From assembly GCA_016858145.1 (NCBI GenBank), contig JAEHOE010000003.1, positions 434,001 to 498,000 of the forward strand: a stretch of DNA of 64,000 bases. Direction: 5' to 3'. Positions 45,301 through 55,492 of the stretch are shown here, one piece after another. This DNA comes from Edaphochlamys debaryana. Its lineage: Eukaryota; Chlorophyta; Chlorophyceae; Chlamydomonadales. Position numbers and translations under genes: made by a program. Position 1 is the first letter of the stretch. Each line of letters begins with the position of its first letter. A model generated the notes under the pieces. It searched no databases. It was given only the letters and a program-made list of their open reading frames with translations, and was not told where the DNA came from.

Positions 45301-48300
45301 CCCAGCGGCGCCGCCAGCGCCGCCGCCGACGCTGACGCCGCCGACACCGTGTGGGCGAGGTTGCCCGTCAGGCTTCTCAAGATCTGCCGCCGCCGCAGCG
45401 GCGTGAAGCGACCCGTCAGCGACCCATCCGCCGCCGCATACCCGAGCAGACCCACGCTCATGCCCGTCCCAGTGTTGGACACGAGCCTGCCGCCGGGCGC
45501 TTGCGATCCGCCAGCCGCCGCTGCCGCCGCCGCCACGCCGGCGGCAAAGCTCATGGAGAGGGATCTCTGGCTGACGGAGGACGCCAGCGCCAGCGCAGCT
45601 TCCATGCTGCTCCGCCGGGGCGTGCGGGTGCGCGTCGGGAAGCCGCGCGCAGCCGCCGCCCCCGCCCCGATCGCGGTCCCAGTGCTGGCGTACGCCCAGG
45701 CCAAGCCTGACATAGCGCCGCCGGCGTTGGAGCGGCGGCTGGGTGAGTCCGTCTCCACAAAGGCTGTGTTGGAAAAGCTCTGGCTAAGGCCGCGGCTGGC
45801 CCGTGCGCCTGCCGGGAGGGCCCCGGTGCCGGGGCCGGCGGCGCCGGGGCCCGTGGCGGTGCCGGCGTACGGCAGGGTTGTGTACGACAGCGATGCGGAG
45901 GCTGCGTGGCGCGACGCCCCCAGGCTGATGTGGCGCAACATCTGGCGCGAGCCGCCCCGGCTGCCCACCTCCAAGTCCAACCCGCTAGCGTCGACCCTGC
46001 AGCAGCAACCGACAGGCAAAGTTCTCATGTGTCGGAATCTTGGAATGTTCGTGATTGGAAGCAGGCCGCAGCCTAAGAACCTTCGGCGATACCCCAACCG
46101 CAACAACGGGCGCCTCGCCGGCCGTCGCCTCACCCTCCACCCTGGGAGCCCCCGGCCTGCTCCAGGTGTCGCCTCGATACCGAGACCTTGAGCGCCGCCC
46201 GCCACGCGCTCAGCTGTAGCGCGTCCTCCATCTCGGCGTGGATCGAGTGGATCGAGTCCAGGGGGCCCTGCATGGGGGCAAGATCCGTATCCTTAAAACA
46301 GATCTCACAGCACGTGAAAGAAGTTGAGAAAGAAACGGGACACCGGGTGGCACCAGGTTACGGTTGCCAGCCAGCCCTGCCGCGATCAAAAGCTGAAGGC
46401 TGACTAGCGGGAGGCCCTAGCGGTGGGGTCAACGGAGCGTGAGCCAGTTTGATGGGGGTCGAGGCTGGTCGGGCGCTTGTGACTTGCCGCATGCGGCATG
46501 GGTGACACTAGCACTCGCGTCCCCTAGGCCGATCCACGGGCGCGGTCGTGTGCTCCAATTGTGAAACAAACACGTCGTGCCTGCCCTCCTCAACAGGCCA
46601 CGCGGAGAGGTCGCATGTCTCACTCGCCGCACGAGGCCCAAACGCGGCACCCACCGGCTGCATCTGTTGGTGGGGCTGTTCGGTGGAGCGGTGGTGGAGC
46701 AGGCTGCTCGCAAGAGCTCCGGTGGCCGGCCCCTGCGCGGAGGTAAGGCCACAGAGATCAACACGGTGCGTACGACTGCAGTACGAATGCAGGTGCGTAC
46801 CACTGCAGTAAGTACACCATTTGGTACTGCGGAGAAGCACAAGCCAAGTGCTTACTCAGCCAGGTTAAGACCGTGTGAAGCCAAGGGTTGACCCAGTCCT
46901 ACTACCCCCCTGCCCACCAGCGCCAAACGCACCTCATCGCCCGAGCCGATCCCCCACTCATCATGGAGCCGGGGAAGATGGGCGGTCGAGCACGGCATCG
47001 CGCCCGACCCCATGCTGTTCAATATCAGCCCGGATCCACTGCCTGCGTCGTACAGGTTGGATCTTGTCGCGCCGCGGCGCAGCCCGTTGCCGCCGCCGCC
47101 GCCACCGCCGCCGCCACCGCGTTCACGTGCCAGACGATGCAGCTTGAGGTGTACGGCATCGAAGGAGTGAGATCGTGGCGAGAGCGCCTCATCCTCGGCT
47201 GCCACCGCCGCCACGGCGCCTGCGCGAGGGCCCCGCAGCTGCTGGAGGATGCCCTTCACATTGATGGCTGCCCTGGCGGATGCGGGCCTCCCAGGTAGCG
47301 GCTCGACGGCGGCGGCTGCCGCCGCCGTCGCCGTCACCACCCCCGTCGCCGTCACCGACGCCCTGGCGGCGGCTGCCGCCGCCGCTGGCAGCGGCGGCGG
47401 CGACGTCGTGCCAGCCCGCTGAGGCGGCATGGAGCGCGTGTAGGAGAGGGTGCGGCCGCCGCCGGTGCGGCTGCTGCTGCCGCTGGCGGCGCGGCCACCG
47501 CCGCTGACGGCGCCGCTGGCGGCGGGCGCGCTCAGGCCGCCGGCGGTGCCACTGCTAGGCTCAGGGTCGAGGGTGCCGCCGCCGTCACCACCAACTTCCG
47601 ACGTTAGGGCGTCCGCAAGGAAGGGAACGCCGACGGCGCCTGACAGGGAGATGTTCGTCGCATCCGCCGAGGTGGGGCCACTGCTCTGCGACGGCGCCAC
47701 GGCGTGTGGCTGAGCGTACGACCGTGGGGAGTACGACAGATGCTGCTGGCCATGCGATCCGAATTGGGCCGGCTGGGGGCTCGAGAGTGCCAGGGCCGAG
47801 TGCGAATGGGGGCGAGTGTTGGCGCGTGCGTGGGGGTGTGCGTAGCCGCCGCCAACGGTAGCGGGGCGCGTTGATTGGACCGTCGGTTGGGACGACGGTT
47901 GGGGCGACGGTTGGGCGGAGGCCATGGGCGGCGCGGCGCCTGACGGCATCAGCGGCGGCGCAAGCGGTGACGGCGAGCGGGAGCGCCACGACGGCGACGA
48001 CACCGCTGGCGCTGCCGCCGCCGCTGTCGCTGGCCTGGCGGCGGCGGGTCCCTGTCGGCAGCCGAGGCTATCGAGTAGTGCGACGGAGCCGCTGGCCCCG
48101 CCGCTGGCCGGGCCGCTGTACGATCCAGGGCCGCCGCTGCCGGGCGTGCTGCTACAAGCGGCTACGGCCGCCGCCGCCGCCGCAGCGGCAGCCGCAGCGC
48201 CAGCGGATGATGGCGGAACGCCGGTGCCGCCGCCGCCGCCAGGGGCCGACATTCGGGCCTTTATATGTGTCAGTGCCTCCTCCTTGGCCGTCGCCATTGC

Positions 48301-50350
48301 CGTGCCGTCGCCATCGCCTTCGTCGGAGCCTGCCTGCGCCGCCAGGCCTGCCGCCGCCGCCGTCAGCGGCGTCAGCGGCCGCGGCGGCGGCTGCCACAGC
48401 AGGCCGCGGGGCTGCCTGCCCAGGCTCACCGCATTGCCGTACAGCCCCGTGGGCGGCGGCACGTGCAGCAACCGCTTCCACTGCCGCCCCGACGCCCACG
48501 TGGACAGCATGTCCTCCACCTGCCCCTCCAGGTCGCAGCTGCAGTAGTACGACACAGTACGACAACGTTGCGGGCCCGGATGAGTAAGGAGGCGGCCTAG
48601 CGTGTCAACTACTTGTGAGCGCTACTGCCCATGGCGATCCCGGACCAGTCCGGCTGCCCCTCACCCATCCACGCCTCCCAAAGCAACAGCCCTGCCGCCC
48701 GCAGCCGCCCTCTGTCCACATCCCCCGAACCTCGGCCCAGACCAGTCCACCCGCTCCCCATGATCCCCCCAGGCCCACCTGAACAGCCGCCGCAGCACCC
48801 GCGACACCCTGAGGCCCCGCAGCAATGACTCCAGGTCCCCTGCCCAGGGCGAGACGTTCTCCACCACCGTCAGGGCCCTCCGCAGCGGCGTGCCGTCCTC
48901 GCCCGCCCCCGCCGCTGCATCGCCACCCGGGGGCTGGCCCAGGAGCCGGCCGTGGTAGCGCCGAGACGCGGCGTTCTGGGGGGCAGGGAGGGGTTGATTG
49001 ACGGAGCATTGGAGATCAAACGGAGAGACAGAGCGGCAGCCAGCGAGTCCGATGCGCACCGAGGGGGCAAGGGAGGAGCGCAGGAGGAAGCCTCGTGTCG
49101 AGCAGTCAATCCGCAACGTACTGGCCACCCGGCTCTCTCACTCACGTGCGTTCCGGCCTGACTCCCGTCCCCAGCCCCTCCCGCTTCATCCCTAACAACG
49201 GACAACCCCACCAGCCAGCCCCACCACCCAGCCACCCAGCCCTCCCTGTCGTTCCTGCCCATCCTCGCTCCATCGCCTCCTTCTCCCCACCCCACCCCAC
49301 CTGGTACACCACCCGCCCCGAGCACGCCACCAGCGTCACCGCCGCGTCCAGGTGCGACAGCAGCCCCAGGCTCCGCACAGCCACCGCCCGCGACTGCCGC
49401 CAGCTCAGCGGCTGGCGGTGCCACAGGATGACCCCCGGGCGCCGCTCCTCGTCCCCGCCCAGCATGATGGCAGAGGATCGGTCGCCCCCGACCGCCCGAC
49501 CGCAGCCCGGCATCCGCACCCAGCAGGGGTGCAGACGCAGGCCCTCCAGGCCCATCTCGGCGACGGCCGCATGCCCATGGTGGTGGTGGCGTGGGCTGGG
49601 GCCCGGCCCGCACGCGCGCTCGCTGGAGAAGGAGTCATCTGGGTCGGCGCCGGCGCCGTGGCGGTGGCTGTGGCCGTGGGAAGGGCCGGGGCCGCAGCCC
49701 GCGCTGTCCGCATCGTCGTCGTCTGAGGCCTCGTCGGGGCTGAAGGCGTAGGGCGAGCCGGCGGCGGGAGAGGTGAGGTGGTGGCGGCTGGGGGTGTGCG
49801 GGTGGGGGTGGGAGGGGTGGCGGCGGCGGGTGCCCAGGGGGGGGGCGGCGTGGGGGGGCAGCGGGCCGAAGGCCGCGGGGCCGCAGGCAGACGAGACCGC
49901 TAGCAGGGGCGTGTGCGGCCGGCCGCCGGATGTGAGGCTCAGTAGTGCCTCCCTCAGCTCCAGCAATAGGTTCTGCTCCGCGTTCAGCAGTTCCTCCAGA
50001 ATGAGCCTGCGTCCAGGGAAAGCATACATAGTTGAGGCAACCGTGCTGGGGGCAACGGGGCGGGGACAAGAGCCCCCAGCCATGCCGCCGTGCCGACGTG
50101 CCGCCTGCGCCCTCCCCCCAACCCGGCCGCCCCCCTCCGACCTCCGGTAGGCAGCTGGGGACGCTGCGCCCATGTGGGTCGTGAGCGCCGCATTGATTGC
50201 CACACAGTCCAGGGCCTGGGCGAAGGCCGAATCGTCGGGGTGATCGGCCGAGCCCTCGGGGCTCAGCACGATTACGGCAGCTGCGACAGGTGGGGGACGG
50301 GGAGGGCGGGGGGTTGGGCAGACCGTTTGGGTTGAAGCAGGAGTCATCAC
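39343..50350 (-). CDS. PAS-domain class III nucleotide cyclase (probably guanylate cyclase)
   Basis: A very large gene of about 15 exons that makes cGMP or cAMP. Exon 1 starts at ATG 50350. PAS-like sequence VTLVACSGRVVYQ|NAASRRYHG is split over 49301/48975. Low-complexity exons follow (48538-46933 and about 45941-43611, each with many Ala, Ser, Gly and Pro). A PAS-end motif WHELCAAPFMDP then leads to DVTARVEAERRLVEL and ENMFPRHVLEFV (43298-43176), the helix before algal cyclase domains. The catalytic domain is assembled by splicing. FT|DIVGFT (42805/42521) holds metal Asp 1, VETAGDCYIVAGG (42128) Asp 2, and HSGPL|VSGVIGTKMPKFALFG|DTMNTASRME (41283/41013/40451) completes the core. Glu in KVETAGD is typical of guanylate rather than adenylate cyclases, but the second specificity position is Ala (FALFGD) instead of Cys or Asp. 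No membrane segment is evident. The exon 5/6 junction (46187 to about 45941) is the least certain splice. Confidence 0.85.
42905..42966. repeat. Tandem repeat GAACGCTGGGGACAGA in a cyclase intron
   Basis: Three near-identical copies spaced 17-21 bp lie just upstream (in gene orientation) of the exon starting at 42883. On the transcribed strand each contains a TCCCCAG acceptor-like motif. Confidence 0.8.
44713..44786 (-). repeat. Ala-Thr dipeptide coding repeat
   Basis: GCGGTA hexamers on the plus strand encode about 12 alternating Ala-Thr pairs in frame in the large low-complexity exon of the cyclase. Confidence 0.85.
45001..45060 (-). repeat. 15-bp coding repeat (GSTAH) in the cyclase
   Basis: CCGTGTGCCGTACTG is repeated four times without change, encoding GSTAH units in frame in the cyclase linker. 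Confidence 0.9.
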
Positions 50351-50663
50351 GGGGCCGCTCGTGGGCTTGCGGACAGCTGCTGGGGGGCGGCAAGCTGGAC
50401 GTACGGTCCAACGGCTGGAGCGGGCCGCTGAGGGGCCGCCGAGCCCGCCATGGATGGCGCCAAAACGTGTAACGTGCAGGTTTATGGTGGAGACCCGGTG
50501 TTATCTAGGTGTGTTGTCTACTACATGGACAGCATATGCCTGCCTGGCGAGGGGTGCTCGGCGATAAGTCCACAGCGCCCAGCCTCCGCCAAATGCAGTT
50601 CCCAAGGCCGCGCCAGAGAAGTCGCGGCCGTCGGGCGTGCTGTTGCACTTGTTGTAGCATCTC

Positions 50664-50708
50664 GAGGCTGGACGCCCCGAGGCTGGACGCCCCGAAGCTG
50701 GACGCCCC
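50664..50708. repeat. 15-bp tandem repeat x3
   Basis: GAGGCTGGACGCCCC occurs twice and GAAGCTGGACGCCCC once, in direct tandem. Confidence 0.9.
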
Positions 50709-51619
50709 GCGCATCTTTGGCTCCTCCGGTTTGTTGCTTTTCATCTTCGTTTGGTCCTTTGAAGCAACAAATAAGAGAACGCAGTACCATCGCGCGCTCT
50801 GAGAGGAGAAGCCGACCGTGGCCTTGCCGACGCGGACAGCAGCACACGCGGTGGCGTCCCGGCTAGGCGAAGCATCAAGTCGGTGTTAGCGGAAAGTTCC
50901 GTGCAGCCGGCGGGGCGCTACGCGGCGACACCATGGCCGCAGAGGTGGAGCCACACGGCCTTAATATACGCTTATAACGGCAGCGCTAGTATAGCCGTGT
51001 ATATTGTACGTGTCCGTGCACCGCTGCTGAGGCCGAACAGGTCGCAGACGTGAGCCTTAGTGATATCTCGCTGCGATCCCAAGTGTTCTCCCTCGCACGC
51101 AGGCCCGGAGTTACTCCGCGGAGACGCACCTTACACAGGTGAATTTACATATGGCTTGACCAGGTCGTCCACTCGCCGGCCGAACTCACGCTGTGCTTGG
51201 CAGACCCTCTTTCGGCTTGAGATAACGATCTGGTCAGCCCGTCCCTCGATGACTCCGCCACCGTATGCTCGGGCACGGGTGCAGATGGCAAGGGTGAAGG
51301 GCCGCGAAGGGCCGAGAAGTTCATAGTGGGTTTCCCGGGTCCCTTGCCCTCCATGCCCTGCCTTTTAGGCGGAGAGCCGGCAGCGGGGGGCCTCTCTCTT
51401 CACGTCTCTGCGAAGTGCGAACCCTGCTCTCCTCTGTCTCGCCCGACAGCGTAGACAAAAGTCCGGTAGCGTGCAGAGTCATGCATTGAGGCGCACCGAC
51501 AGGAGTGTCAGCGCGAGAAGGCGCGAGAGCCTGTCCTTACCGGTCCACCTCCGGTCCTCCGCCCTCCCCCTCAAGCCAAGTCCTCAGCCCACCCACTCGA
51601 AGCTTTGTAGCTCCTCGCC

Positions 51620-51870
51620 GCGTGGCCTCCACCAGGGGGGAGGGTGCTCAGCCCACCCGCAGCGCCGCAGGACCCGGTGCATTCCGCCGCCCGCCTGGCC
51701 GCCTCCCCGCATCCCCCCCCCCCTCAGGCCGCGTCAGGCCCCTCGTCCCCGTTTCCCATCCCCCTCAGGCCCCGTCAGGCCCCTTGTCCCCGTTTCCCAT
51801 CCCCCTCAGGCCCCGATCCCATGCGCCTCACGTCCTCACTGCCGGTCCCTGACCCTGTCCCGCCGGTCCC
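51620..51870 (-). pseudogene. Diverged fragment resembling the CTNNBL1 3' end
   Basis: GCTCCTCGCCGCGTGGCCTC at 51620 recurs at 55425. Sequence near 51850-51890 (TCCCGCCGGTCCCTCTC within a Gly-Ser/Arg-Asp coding context) matches the RD-rich tail coding region at about 55515. On the minus strand the fragment can be read as RDRERDRRDRVRDRQ and a stop. The intervening DNA differs and contains a 52-bp tandem repeat. It looks like an old partial duplication. Confidence 0.45.
51722..51815. repeat. Tandem repeat, period about 52 bp
   Basis: The unit CCCCTCAGGCCCCGTCAGGC followed by CCCTCGTCCCCGTTTCCCAT is present nearly twice, plus a third partial start. Confidence 0.8.
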
Positions 51871-53078
51871 TCTCACGGTCAGGGCCGGTCCCGCGTCTTC
51901 TCTCGCTCCCTGCCCTTGTCCTTCTCGCGCTCGCAGTACCGTTCTTCCCATGCCGCTTTCGCTCCCCGTACTTCCAGTGCTTGCCCTTTCTCTGCCCCTG
52001 TCCCCTGTACCCTCCCCCCCCTCCGCCCCGCCCTCCTCCCCCTCTGCGACCACGAGGCTTCCCCGTCATGACAAGGACAAGGAGATGGTACGGGGCAGCT
52101 GAGGACTGGAGGGATGGGTGCCGCGTCTTGACGGACAGTACCCTAAAGGCGAGGGATGGGTGGGGATGCAGCCAGCTAATAGAGTGCTTGCGTGCCTCTG
52201 TGCCGTCTGGAGGCCTCTCTGGGACTCCAGCGGCGACCCTCCCCCCAGCCCCCAACCTGAGCTCCTGCACCTCAGCAACTGTCGCCTCCCCGCTCGCTTT
52301 CCAGCTTCCCCTCAGGCTTCCTCCTTCTCCCTGGTCCCGGTCCTTGGAGGCGTACGATGCCGCGCGGGGCAGCAGGCGTTGACAGTGCTGCAGACAAGAC
52401 CTGGCCCTGCTAGGGCACTTGCCCTCGATAGCCGCAACGCCGTGTCAGTCAGTCCTGGGGAGAGTCTAAACGCTGGACCTCACGGGGGGGAAGCATAGCG
52501 CCTGGCAACGAAACTCACCGCCGGCCGGTGGCTTGGGGTCAAAGGGAGAGCTTCGGGTGGACTTGCCGGAGGAAAGGCCGTGCGAGGCCGCGAGAGGTGG
52601 GGTACTGCGGGGGAGGCGACCAGGCTGGCACACAGGCACAGCACTGCGGGAAGTTCGGCGGGGCCCGAGCGAAAGCTGTGCCATTGCACTTCTCTTCCAG
52701 TACACTTACTACCCTCACTCCAAGCCCGGGCCACTTTGAGCGACAAGCCCAAGCCCGACAATGCGCTCAAAGCCCAACCGGCAGACACCGGAGAGCCGTA
52801 GGCCGAGGCTAGCGTAGTACTGAGTGCCTTGACTGCACTTGTCATCACCACGGGCTCTGCTTGCGCTTCGGGCTCTCGCGGTTCAGGTGAGTGCATCGGC
52901 ATGAGCACCCGCCAACAGCAAAACCGTGCGAACTGGGCACTCGAGTGACTTCGGGGAGCACTCCTTATCACACGGTCGCGGTCTGGGGCTCGGCTCCGGC
53001 TTCGGGTCTGCTAACTCGGGCCACCGGGCCCGTCGTCTTCGCAGGCCGTCTCAAGGTGCTCCACCCCCCCCCTGGGCC

Positions 53079-54278
53079 ATGTCCCCTGCGTTGATGCTGC
53101 GGCGGGGACTGGGCCTGTCACCCGCCTCCACTTCGCGTGGAGCTCCACGTGAGGCCCTCCACGCCCCGTCCGCTCCACGCCGCGTGCCGGCCCCGCCGAG
53201 CCGCCTCCGCCTCCCGCCTCCCACCCGGGCCGCATCGAACAGCGCCGCTCTGCCCCCGACGTCGTAAGTGCTGTTACACTCCCCCCAGCCTGGGTACCGT
53301 ATGCGTGCTGCAATCGCTCGGCTTTGCTCGCTCACCCTCGCCTGCCGAGGCTGTCTTTGTGTCCATCCATGACCCGCCGTCCGAAGTTGCTCCGTCGCAC
53401 GCAGCCCCGACGCGACGCCGCGTGGACGCGAGTGGTACAAGCGGCTGTTCGACTTCTATCTGCTGGCTTGGATGGGCCACCAAGTGTGGGCGCGCGCGGT
53501 GGGTTGGGAGAGGGGGGAAAAGCACATGCAGCGGTGGCTCGAGCCCCATGACGGCCTGTTCCCCGCCCCCCACCACTGCGCCCCTCCCTTTACGGAGGCC
53601 AGGGTGGGCCGGGCTGCTTGCGCACACGTGCTCTGAGACGGACGCCACGGTGCTACGGTTGGTCCCTGCCTGCGCCGCAGGTGGCGCCCAACTGGTCTTA
53701 CCTGGCCGCCAACGTGTCGCTGATGGACGTGCTGTGCATTGCGACGATGGTCGCCTCGTCGCTGTGGATGCTCCACCAGAAGCGGCAAGAGCTGCAGAAG
53801 CGAACCACCACGTGAGCCAGGGCCTTCCGGCTTCTGTAGGGTGTGTCAAACTGCTATCGAATGGTGTGTGGGCTGTAGTCCCTCTTCCACAGAAAGCGTG
53901 CGTCGCACACAAACCGCGGGCCGTGCCGCCTCCCTCCCTTGCGTCGTCCGAAGCTTCTGCACCCGCGTGTGGCTGGAGGCCGCGGTGCCCTGGCCGAAGC
54001 TGGAGCGGGACGTGTCGACGCTGCTGGAGGGGACGTCAGAGCTGCTAGAGGGGCAGAAGAGGCTGCTGGAGGGGCCGAAGGGGCTGCTGGAGGGGACGTC
54101 AAAGCTGCTAGAGGGGCAGAAGAGACTGCTGGAGGGGCCGAAGGGGCTGCTCAGGGGGCAGGCGAGGATAAGCGCCATATTGGAGGAGGCGATCGCCCGG
54201 CAGCGAGACGATATTGCCGCCTTGAAGCGGGGCCTAGCTCAGAGGGACGCACACATGAGGGGGGCAGGCGGCAGGTGA
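53079..54278 (+). CDS. Small predicted organelle protein with one TM segment and heptad repeats
   Basis: Four exons. Exon 1 (53079-53263) starts MSPALMLRRGLGLSPAST, rich in Arg, Ser and Ala with no acidic residue until late, like a mitochondrial or chloroplast presequence, and ends at a consensus GTAAGT. Exon 2 (53405-53498) reads EWYKRLFDFYLLAWMGHQV. Exon 3 (53681-53811) has a TM stretch SLMDVLCIATMVASSLWML followed by basic HQKRQELQKR. The phases (2, 0, 2) fit. Exon 4 (about 53954 on) reads WLEAAVPWPKLERD, then seven heptads LLEGxxx, then RQRDDIAALKRGLAQRDAHM and a TGA at 54276. The final residues overlap a good donor (GCAGGTGAGG), so the coding region might continue to a further exon near 54367. 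The acceptor of exon 4 is the weakest call. The protein is probably inserted in an organelle membrane with a coiled-coil tail. I recognise no family. Confidence 0.6.
54021..54167 (+). repeat. Seven 21-bp heptad repeats
   Basis: CTGCTGGAGGGG plus nine variable bases is repeated seven times in frame, giving LLEGTSE, LLEGQKR, LLEGPKG, LLEGTSK, LLEGQKR, LLEGPKG and LLRGQAR. The first three units form a 63-bp block that is repeated almost exactly, showing recent duplication. Confidence 0.95.
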
Positions 54279-54547
54279 GGGGCGCGGCGGAGGGGCCCTG
54301 CGTGACGAGGGGGCAGGGGGGCCCAGCGCTCGTGTGCGCATGCGAGGTACGTATGTATGTACCGGCAGGTGGGGCAGCCGGTGCGGGACACTGGCTGAGG
54401 TGGAGCATGGAGACCGCCAACCCTCGTTGGTTACAATGAGAGACCCCGGAGGGGTGCACGGCAGCTGAACGCCTCCGGCCCGCTGCTTGGCGGCTCCGGG
54501 GGGTGAGGCCATGCGCTGGGGAGGGCCTGAGCAGTGGGGAGTGGGAC

Positions 54548-54552
54548 TGTAA
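54548..54552 (+). terminator. Poly(A) signal (TGTAA) of the heptad-repeat gene
   Basis: TGTAA on the plus strand about 270 nt after the stop at 54278. Confidence 0.5.
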
Positions 54553-55255
54553 GGCGGGGGGACGGGGGTAAGCTCTAACCCCTGAGCAGTGGGGAGTGGG
54601 CGTGGGTGGGCGGGGGTTGGCCGGCTGGGCTCAGCGCTTTGCCCGGGGGTTGGCGCTCCATGGCAGCGCCGTGCTGGTGTGGGCTGAGCCGGACTCACCC
54701 ATAGGTGCAGGCTGCTTGGCTGGCCACGTGCAGCCGCGAGCAAGGGTTCATCGAATCACGGTAAGGTGTTGGCAGGGTACCCTACGGTAATTGCGCTTGG
54801 ATGGTCGCCCTCCTTGGCTCGTACGCCCAGACCTGAGAGAGTACGGTGATAGAGCTGCAAAGGTTGCCATGGGCCTGATATCCCCTCTCTGTCGGTTGGG
54901 CGCAACCCGGTAACGCGTCATTCCTTATGGGTGCCCTTCCGCGGCTGGCAGCGTATAGCACAGGCCAGTTGCCAAAAGGCGAATCTGTCAGTGAAGAGGG
55001 TCCTCGCTCGCAAGGGTCGAAGCGAATGGGCATTGGCCCAGAGTGCCAGCTCTAACGGGGACTGGCAAGGGTGGGACGACCACTGCTGACGGCCACTACC
55101 AGGGATAGCAGCTACACTGGGTTTCTCGCGCTGAACTGGGTTGAGGACGTGAGGTCCTGCGTGCTGCAGGGCACGGACAGGGGCAAGAGGCTCCAGGACC
55201 GTTCAGCACGAGACCCAGCGGCTCCCAACTGTCCTCCCTCCCGACTGAGGGCGTC
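54553..55255. other. Convergent intergenic space, nothing seen
   Basis: Between the 3' ends of the plus-strand heptad gene and the minus-strand CTNNBL1 gene. No ORF or repeat of note. Confidence 0.4.
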
Positions 55256-55260
55256 TTACA
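55256..55260 (-). terminator. Poly(A) signal (TGTAA) of CTNNBL1
   Basis: TGTAA on the minus strand about 235 nt after the stop at 55493. Confidence 0.5.
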
Positions 55261-55492
55261 GCGTGCCCAGCGTCCACACTCTCCTTCGCCCGTCTGCCCA
55301 CTCCCCAGGACAGAGAAGGTCTCGCCACGCCGTCCGGAGCTCCATGAGCGCTCCGCACTCACACGCCGGCCTTCCTCGCCTCGAGCCCATCCCATCAAGG
55401 CTCCGCCTTCTGTCCCACCTTGCGGCTCCTCGCCGCGTGGCCTCGACCCTAAGCCCGCCAGGTGCCCCTCAGGCCCCCACCCGCCGCGCGCC

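Larger units (their letters stand above)
50351..53078. other. Intergenic region between divergent genes, no gene recognised
   Basis: This holds the upstream regions of the cyclase (minus) and of the small TM protein (plus). It also contains a 15-bp tandem repeat at 50664 and a diverged copy of the CTNNBL1 gene end at about 51620-51870. The large plus-strand ORF 51471-52382 is a Pro/Ser/Arg-rich frame across that copied DNA and is not supported as a gene. Confidence 0.4.

Noticed and set aside
44200..46191. 663-codon plus-strand ORF of Ala/Val/Pro repeats
   Set aside because: It is antisense to the cyclase low-complexity exon; the repeats read open in several frames.
51471..52382. Plus-strand Pro/Ser-rich ORF of 303 codons
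   Set aside because: It overlaps tandem repeats and the copied CTNNBL1 end, with no domain, splice logic or downstream TGTAA.
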